Position numbers and translations under genes: made by a program. DNA of 64,000 nt from Elioraea tepida. GTDB lineage: Bacteria; Pseudomonadota; Alphaproteobacteria; Acetobacterales; Acetobacteraceae. A model generated the notes under the pieces. The model was not told where the DNA came from and made no database searches. It was given only the letters and a program-made list of their open reading frames with translations. The stretch is taken from positions 2,557,001 through 2,621,000 of the forward strand of contig NZ_CP076448.1 of the NCBI RefSeq assembly GCF_019203965.1, written 5' to 3'. Positions within the stretch are counted from its first letter, which is position 1. Each line of letters opens with the position of its first letter. Shown one piece after another: positions 59,745 to 64,000 of the stretch.

Positions 59745-60600
59745 TCAGCCCCCTGCCTCGATGGTCGCATCGAGGCCGATGTCCACTGGAGGCGCCCCCT
59801 GGGTGAGCCGCCCGACGCTGATGAAATCCACGCCCGTCTCGGCGATCGCACGGATCGTCTCGAGCGTCACGCCACCGGAGGCCTCAAGCGGCACCCGCCC
59901 CGCCACCAGCGTCACGGCCTCGCGCAGCATCGGCGGCGTCATGTTGTCGAGCAGGATCACGTCCGCCCCCGCCGCGACCGCTTCGGCGACCTGGTCGAGC
60001 CGGTCGCATTCGACCTCGATCTTCGTCAGAAGCGGCGCGGCGGCGCGGGCGCGCGCCACCGCCGCCGTGATCGAGCCGCAGACGGAGATGTGATTGTCCT
60101 TGATCATGATGCCGCCGGCGAGATCGAGCCTGTGATTGCGCGCCCCGCCGACGGTGGTGGCGTGCTTCGATGGCGCGCAGGCCGGGTGTGGTTTTGCGCG
60201 TGTCCACGAGCACTGCCTTGGTGCCGGCGATCCGCTCGACATGGCGGCGCGTGTGTGTCGCGATCGCCGACATGTGGGCAAGCAGGTTGAGGGCGGTGCG
60301 CTCGGCCGTCAGCAGGGCCCTGGCCGGGCCGGTGACGGTCGCGAGCGCCGTTCCCGACGCTGCGGTCGCCCCCTCCGCGATCGGTGCGTCGAAGCTGCAT
60401 GTCGGCGCGCGGGAACGAAACACCGCCTCGGCCACGCCGAGGCCGCAGACGACGATCGGGTCACGAGTGCGCAAGACGAAGGTCGCACGCGCCCCGGCCG
60501 GGATCACCGTCTCGCTGGTGAGGTCGATCGCCCCGATGTCTTCGGCGAGTGCCGCCTCGACGATCCGGTGGACAGCCCCCCACTCGAGCACCGACGGCAC
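59745..60600 (-). pseudogene. nadC: Quinolinate phosphoribosyltransferase NadC, frameshifted
   Basis: Converts quinolinate and PRPP to nicotinate mononucleotide in de novo NAD synthesis. The first frame encodes AALAEDIGAIDLTSETVIPAG through VDTRKTTPGLRAIE (to about 60168). The rest, KHATTVGGARNHRLDLAGG and GIMIKDNHI through ETGVDFISVGRLTQG, is in another frame. The two join if two bases are restored, as in ATCGAGAAG losing one GA. All catalytic segments are present on either side. The start at GTG 60600 is preferred; GTG 60642 is an alternative. Confidence 0.87.
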
Positions 60601-60652
60601 CCCCGATTGTTCGTATGCGTATGAGAAGTGTGAGCCTCCCACGCCCGGGCCG

Positions 60653-61531
60653 TCAACGCCGCCCGAGGCGACGTGGCATCAGCGCGATGCCGTTGCCCAA
60701 CGCAACGAGCAGGGCGCCGGCGATCGCGCTCATCGACCAGCGCCAGTCCTCGACCAACGATGACTGGATCAGGGAGAGCACCGGAACGACGACGAGCACA
60801 TAAGCGGCCCTGTCGGCGCCGATGCGCGCCTGCAGGGTGAAGTAGCAGAAGAACGACAGGATCGAGACGGCGAGCGACTGGAACGCGAGCGCGGCGAGCC
60901 AGGGCAGGCTCGGCGGGATGGCTATCCCCTGGCCGCGCGCGAGGGAGACGGCGGCGGCGAACACCCCGCCGATCACGAGACCGTCGGCGATCACCGCGAG
61001 CGTTGGCAGCCGCGCGCGGGCGTTGCGAACCGCCGCCATGTTCGCGCACGCGACGACGCAGGAGCCCGCCACGGCGAGCAGGACGCCGCGCCAGGCCCCG
61101 CTTCGCCCGAGCGAAGACCATTCCGGAGCGAAGACGAGCGCGAGCCCAGCCGCCGCGACCGCCGCGCCTGCGACCACCGCACCGCTGACCGGCGTGCCGA
61201 ACAACGCCCGCAGGCCGAAGGCGTTGAGCGGGATCACCATGGCGACGATCACCGCGACAAGGCCCGAGGCAATGAACGCCACCGCCTCGTAGAAGATTAG
61301 GTTGTTGATCGCGAACAGGCCAAGCCCTTGGGCGGCAACAAAGGGCAGGTCGCGCAAGGGGAAGCCGCGATGGCGGCCGCTTGCGCGCAGCCAGGCCTGA
61401 AGCAGGGCGCCGGCGAGGAGGAGCCGCCAAGCGACCGCAGGCCCAGCCGGCGCGATCTCCACCTGCACCCGGATGGCAGCCCAGCCCAGCGCCCAGAGAA
61501 CGGCGGTGACGGAGAAGAGGAGGGCGTTCAC
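60653..61531 (-). CDS. DMT-superfamily (EamA) permease
   Basis: 292-residue ten-helix transporter with two EamA domains (first from FSVTAVLWALGWAAIRVQVE, second from WRGVLLAVAGSCVVACANMAAVR). The helix-4 segment AINNLIFYEAVAFIASGLVAVIVAMVIPLNAFGLRAL is typical. It is probably an amino-acid or metabolite exporter, substrate unknown, and lies upstream of nadC on the same strand. Paralogous to the DMT protein at 37.4 kb only at family level. Confidence 0.85.
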   Translation of the reverse strand: MNALLFSVTAVLWALGWAAIRVQVEIAPAGPAVAWRLLLAGALLQAWLRASGRHRGFPLRDLPFVAAQGLGLFAINNLIFYEAVAFIASGLVAVIVAMVIPLNAFGLRALFGTPVSGAVVAGAAVAAAGLALVFAPEWSSLGRSGAWRGVLLAVAGSCVVACANMAAVRNARARLPTLAVIADGLVIGGVFAAAVSLARGQGIAIPPSLPWLAALAFQSLAVSILSFFCYFTLQARIGADRAAYVLVVVPVLSLIQSSLVEDWRWSMSAIAGALLVALGNGIALMPRRLGRR

Positions 61532-61733
61532 CGGGAGGGAGCATCGCGCCGCGTGCGGCGTCAGGAAAGTCCCGTGCCTGCGGTTCGGCCCTGCGCGCCG
61601 GTCGCGGCGACGCTTCCCCCGATCACCCTCGACCGATGGCGCGGCGAGCCGGCCTCGTCGAGCGGTTCATTCGCTCACCGGCGTCCATCTCTGACCGGCA
61701 AATCGACTCCTCGACCGGTGCGCGGGCAAACAC

Positions 61734-61764
61734 CCCCCGGCGCACGGGGAACGCGCGCCGGGGG
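61734..61764 (-). terminator. Terminator of the phytase-like gene
   Basis: Perfect 10-bp stem CCCCCGGCGC/GCGCCGGGGG (61734-61743, 61755-61764) with an 11-base loop, 11 bases past the stop of the gene on the minus strand, followed there by TGTTTGCC. The rest of 61532-61733 shows nothing recognisable. Confidence 0.65.
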
Positions 61765-61775
61765 CGGCCGAGGCC

Positions 61776-63158
61776 TCAGCGCGCGGCGAGAAGTTCCGGC
61801 GCGCGGATCAGGATGAACTCGTTGTCGGCGGCGCGGTCGAGCCGCCGGCCCGAGGAGAACGGCAGGTTGTTGTCCATGTTGACGAGGATGTGCGCGTCAT
61901 CGACGGCAACCACGCCCTCGATCGTGAAGAACGGCATCGTGAAGCGCCCGCGCAGCGGCGGATTGGCGGCCGTCTCGACACGCGCGAGGCCTTCCGGGTC
62001 GGCGATGTCCATCAGGTCGATGTGGCCCAGCTTCCGCACGAAGCCGTTTGCATCCGTCTGGGCGAGGTCGACCACATAGACGCGCTTGAACCGTGCCGGG
62101 TTCGGGAAGCAGTCCGGGCGCGGCTGGTTCGGCGCGGGGCAGGCGAGCGAGGGGTCGCCCTCGCCGTCGTCACGCTCGATCACGAGCGCCCGCGTGGCGT
62201 CGATCATGTTGAAGTCGCCGATCGCCGTCGCCCCCTGCTCGAGCGCGTACTTGACGCTGCGCCCGGTCCAGCGTCCGGCCGCTGTGTCGAACTCGAGCAC
62301 GCGGAGGAAGCGGCCCTCGGATTGGCCCTCGGCGGTGAGGATTGGCTTCTCGAGCATCGCCCAGAGCCGGGTTCCGTCCGGTGTGGCGGCGAGGCCCTCG
62401 AAGCCACCGCTGCGCGGCACGCGCCAGTCGCGCCCGGGGGCGGCCGGCTGCACGAGCCCGGGATGGTCAGGGCTGCGGAGCACCTGGCCGTCGAGCATCG
62501 TCTCGAACAGGCCGGTGACGCGGCCATCGAGCGTGGCGCGGATCAGGTAGGGGCCGAACTCGTCGCCGATCCACACCGTATCTCCGATCACCTGGATCGA
62601 CTCCGGGTCGAAGTCGCCGCCCGTGAGGTAGCGCTCGCGGGTGCCCTCGTTGACGATCCGGAAGGGGATCACCCGGTCAGGGTCGCGCAGGAAGATGCGC
62701 TCGCGCACATCCACTGCACCGCTTGCCCAGTCCGGCATCACGCGCACGAAGAGTAGGAGCGCGTCGGGGCTGTTGCGCTTGTTGCCGAAGCCGTTATCGA
62801 TGATCGCGTAGAACGAGCCGTCGGCGGCGCGGCTGCGCGAGAAGCCGGAGAAGCCCTGGAGCGGCTGTCCGATGAAGGGGAAGGAGATGCCGGTCGCGCG
62901 GTTGCCATGCAGCGCTCCGGTCGTTCCCATCACGCTCATCGGGCGGTCATTGCGCAGGTTTCCGGGCCCGGCGAAGCGGCCGCTCATCATCGCCTCGGCC
63001 GGGGCATCCGCAGGCGGAAGGTGCAGGCTGAAGGCGGGGAGCAGCGCATGGCCGGCAAGCCGCGCAGGGAAGCGCTGGTCGGCTTCGGCCGGCGTGGCGA
63101 GGATCGTGGCGGCGAGGAGGCTCGCGGCGAGGCCCTGAGCGGTCTGGCGAAGGCGCAT
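61776..63158 (-). CDS. Exported phytase-like esterase domain protein
   Basis: 460 residues with a signal peptide ending near AEA-D. The rest fits the esterase-like activity of phytase family: repeated beta-propeller strands with Asp-rich turns, GFSGFSRSRAADGSFYAIIDNGFGNKR, GDFDPESIQVIGDTVWIGDEFGPYLI and SGGFEGLAATPDGTRLWAMLE. Members are calcium-dependent and usually bind phosphate esters or release phosphate. The specific substrate is unknown. Confidence 0.85.
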   Translation of the reverse strand: MRLRQTAQGLAASLLAATILATPAEADQRFPARLAGHALLPAFSLHLPPADAPAEAMMSGRFAGPGNLRNDRPMSVMGTTGALHGNRATGISFPFIGQPLQGFSGFSRSRAADGSFYAIIDNGFGNKRNSPDALLLFVRVMPDWASGAVDVRERIFLRDPDRVIPFRIVNEGTRERYLTGGDFDPESIQVIGDTVWIGDEFGPYLIRATLDGRVTGLFETMLDGQVLRSPDHPGLVQPAAPGRDWRVPRSGGFEGLAATPDGTRLWAMLEKPILTAEGQSEGRFLRVLEFDTAAGRWTGRSVKYALEQGATAIGDFNMIDATRALVIERDDGEGDPSLACPAPNQPRPDCFPNPARFKRVYVVDLAQTDANGFVRKLGHIDLMDIADPEGLARVETAANPPLRGRFTMPFFTIEGVVAVDDAHILVNMDNNLPFSSGRRLDRAADNEFILIRAPELLAAR

Positions 63159-63296
63159 GATCGTTCGGTCCTTTTCGGTGGATGAAACGCGCCGTGGGCA
63201 TACTCGCGTGCTGTTACAGCCGCGTGGCCCGACGATGACGGTTCCGTTGCACCTGCCCGTCGCGGCGAAGGTCCCGCCGCGCCATACTGCTGTGAG

Positions 63297-63482
63297 ATGA
63301 CGGACACGCTGCGCAGCCTCGACCTCAACCTGCTGACCGTTTTTGCCGCGATCATGGCCGAACGCTCGGTCACACGCGCCGGCGAACGGCTCGGCTTGTC
63401 ACAGCCGGCCACGTCCGGTGCGCTTGCACGGCTGCGCGTGGCGCTCTGCGATCCGCTCTTCATCCGCACCGGGCGCGCTTTA
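63297..63482 (+). pseudogene. LysR-family regulator cut by an insertion sequence
   Basis: N-terminal winged-helix part of a LysR regulator: [41 protein letters not shown] and [11 protein letters not shown], about 62 native residues. The frame then runs into the insertion element and stops at 63509; the effector-binding domain is missing in this window. It diverges from the phytase-like gene by about 140 bases. Confidence 0.88.
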
Positions 63483-64000
63483 GGCTCCGGACTCATAACC
63501 GGCAAGTGACGGTTGCGGCGAGGTAGACGGCGCTGAGGAAGACGTCTGCGCGTCGGTCGTATCGCGTGGCGATGCGTCGGAAATCCTTGAGGCGGCAGAA
63601 GACGCGCTCGATCAGGTTTCGCTTGCGCCAGGCGCTCCGGTCGAAGGGGTGTGCTGTTTGCGGGTGGGGTTGTTCGGGATCACCGGCAGGATGCCGCGGG
63701 CGAGGAGGAAGCTGCGGATGCCGTTGCTGTCATAGGCAGCGTCGGCGATGCAGAGCTTGGCTGACGGCCAGGGAGCAAGCAGCGCCAGTGCCACTGGCGC
63801 ATCGCCGTGCTGGCCGGCGGTCAGTTCGAAACCGATCGGGCGGCCAAGATGATCGGTCAGCGCGTGGATCTTGGTGGTCCGCCCGCCCCGCGGCGGGCCC
63901 CATCGCGGCTTGCCGCGATGGGTTCCGCGACCGCCCGATGGCTTGCGCGCGCTCCCCCCTTTTCCACCCCCGGCGCTGCGATGGGCCTTCACATGGCTGC
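63483..64000 (-). mobile_element. IS5-family insertion sequence (end off window)
   Basis: The element starts right after TTA inside the LysR gene with GGCTCCGGACTCATAACC, which is probably its terminal repeat. It carries a minus-strand DDE transposase whose coding region reaches to within 10 bases of that end. The other end is beyond the window, so the matching repeat and target duplication cannot be seen. Confidence 0.85.
63493..64000 (-). pseudogene. IS5-family (IS427-like) DDE transposase, frameshifted, partial
   Basis: The upstream frame encodes KAHRSAGGGKGG, TTKIHALTDHLGRPIGFELT and LCIADAAYDSNGIRSFL with catalytic Asp residues, and reads off the window edge in its N-terminal half. After NNPTRKQHTP the frame is lost; the rest, FDRSAWRKRNLIERVFC and RLKDFRRIATRYDRRADVF with the catalytic Glu, is in another frame ending at 63493. 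One C missing from the CCCC run (63646-63649) explains it. The break lies between catalytic residues, not at the orfA/orfB site where programmed shifts occur in this group. Confidence 0.85.

Noticed and set aside
63612-63660. Programmed frameshift in the transposase
   Set aside because: IS427-group programmed shifts occur between orfA and orfB, before the DDE core. Here the break lies between the second Asp and the catalytic Glu and is explained by one missing C.

Overview
GC-rich chromosomal window from an alphaproteobacterium, most likely a member of the Acetobacteraceae (Roseomonas/Elioraea-like). The taxonomic inference rests on: an alpha operon lacking rpsD, with rpsD standing alone elsewhere; an ATP12-type F1 assembly factor; an adenylate kinase with a four-cysteine zinc LID; many periplasmic Bug/TctC, TRAP and TAXI receptors; and a lone PEP-CTERM-like surface protein. 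No genus can be assigned from the sequence alone.

Layout. 0-4.4 kb: the end of the ribosomal protein region (secY-adk, then rpsM-rpsK-rpoA-rplQ behind a strong sigma70 promoter, closed by a large hairpin). 4.5-8.0 kb: a TspO-like membrane protein, then two tandem Bug receptors diverging from a frameshifted amidohydrolase. 8.0-14.8 kb: one tightly packed rightward block (rarA, crcB, rluC-type synthase, AsmA protein, ATP12 chaperone, acylphosphatase, small membrane protein). 14.9-19.8 kb: a tctCBA carboxylate transporter, an Rrf2 regulator divergent from cysK, and tRNA-Val(CAC). 19.8-24 kb: an accessory-looking stretch (PEP-CTERM-like protein, AT-rich upstream DNA, PsiE-like protein, DUF3108 protein, methyltransferase). 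24-31.8 kb: a polytopic membrane protein coupled to moaE, gph, glmU-glmS, a secreted esterase, a membrane protein. 31.9-44.8 kb: dense rightward housekeeping genes (gabD-type dehydrogenase, gor, class II DAHP synthase, nicotinate phosphoribosyltransferase, a DMT exporter, nadE, a small acidic protein, gltX, cysS, cimA). 44.9-46.9 kb: a copper module (CsoR-like sensor, DUF305, CopC, frameshifted CopD). 46.9-51 kb: trmJ and a TRAP transporter whose receptor gene has an in-frame amber codon. 51-53.2 kb: rpsD with its own promoter and terminator, then cfa. 53.2-64 kb: a leftward series (grxD, bolA, purL, TRAP permease, TAXI receptor, interrupted LOG gene, frameshifted nadC, DMT exporter, phytase-like esterase), ending in a LysR gene cut by an IS5-family element that runs off the window.

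How it fits together. Core information-processing and cofactor genes are interleaved with organic-acid uptake systems: three Bug receptors, one with its TctAB permease, plus one TRAP and one TAXI-TRAP set. Translational coupling by ATGA or GTGA overlaps is pervasive. The most notable feature is the number of interrupted genes: amidohydrolase, copD, dctP, LOG, nadC, transposase and the IS-cut LysR gene, plus two genes lacking a normal start codon. Three of these are single-base losses in C/G runs and could be sequencing errors. Two are nonsense codons and one is a dinucleotide loss, which are harder to explain that way. I found no CRISPR array, prophage, defence island or clearly new multi-gene system.
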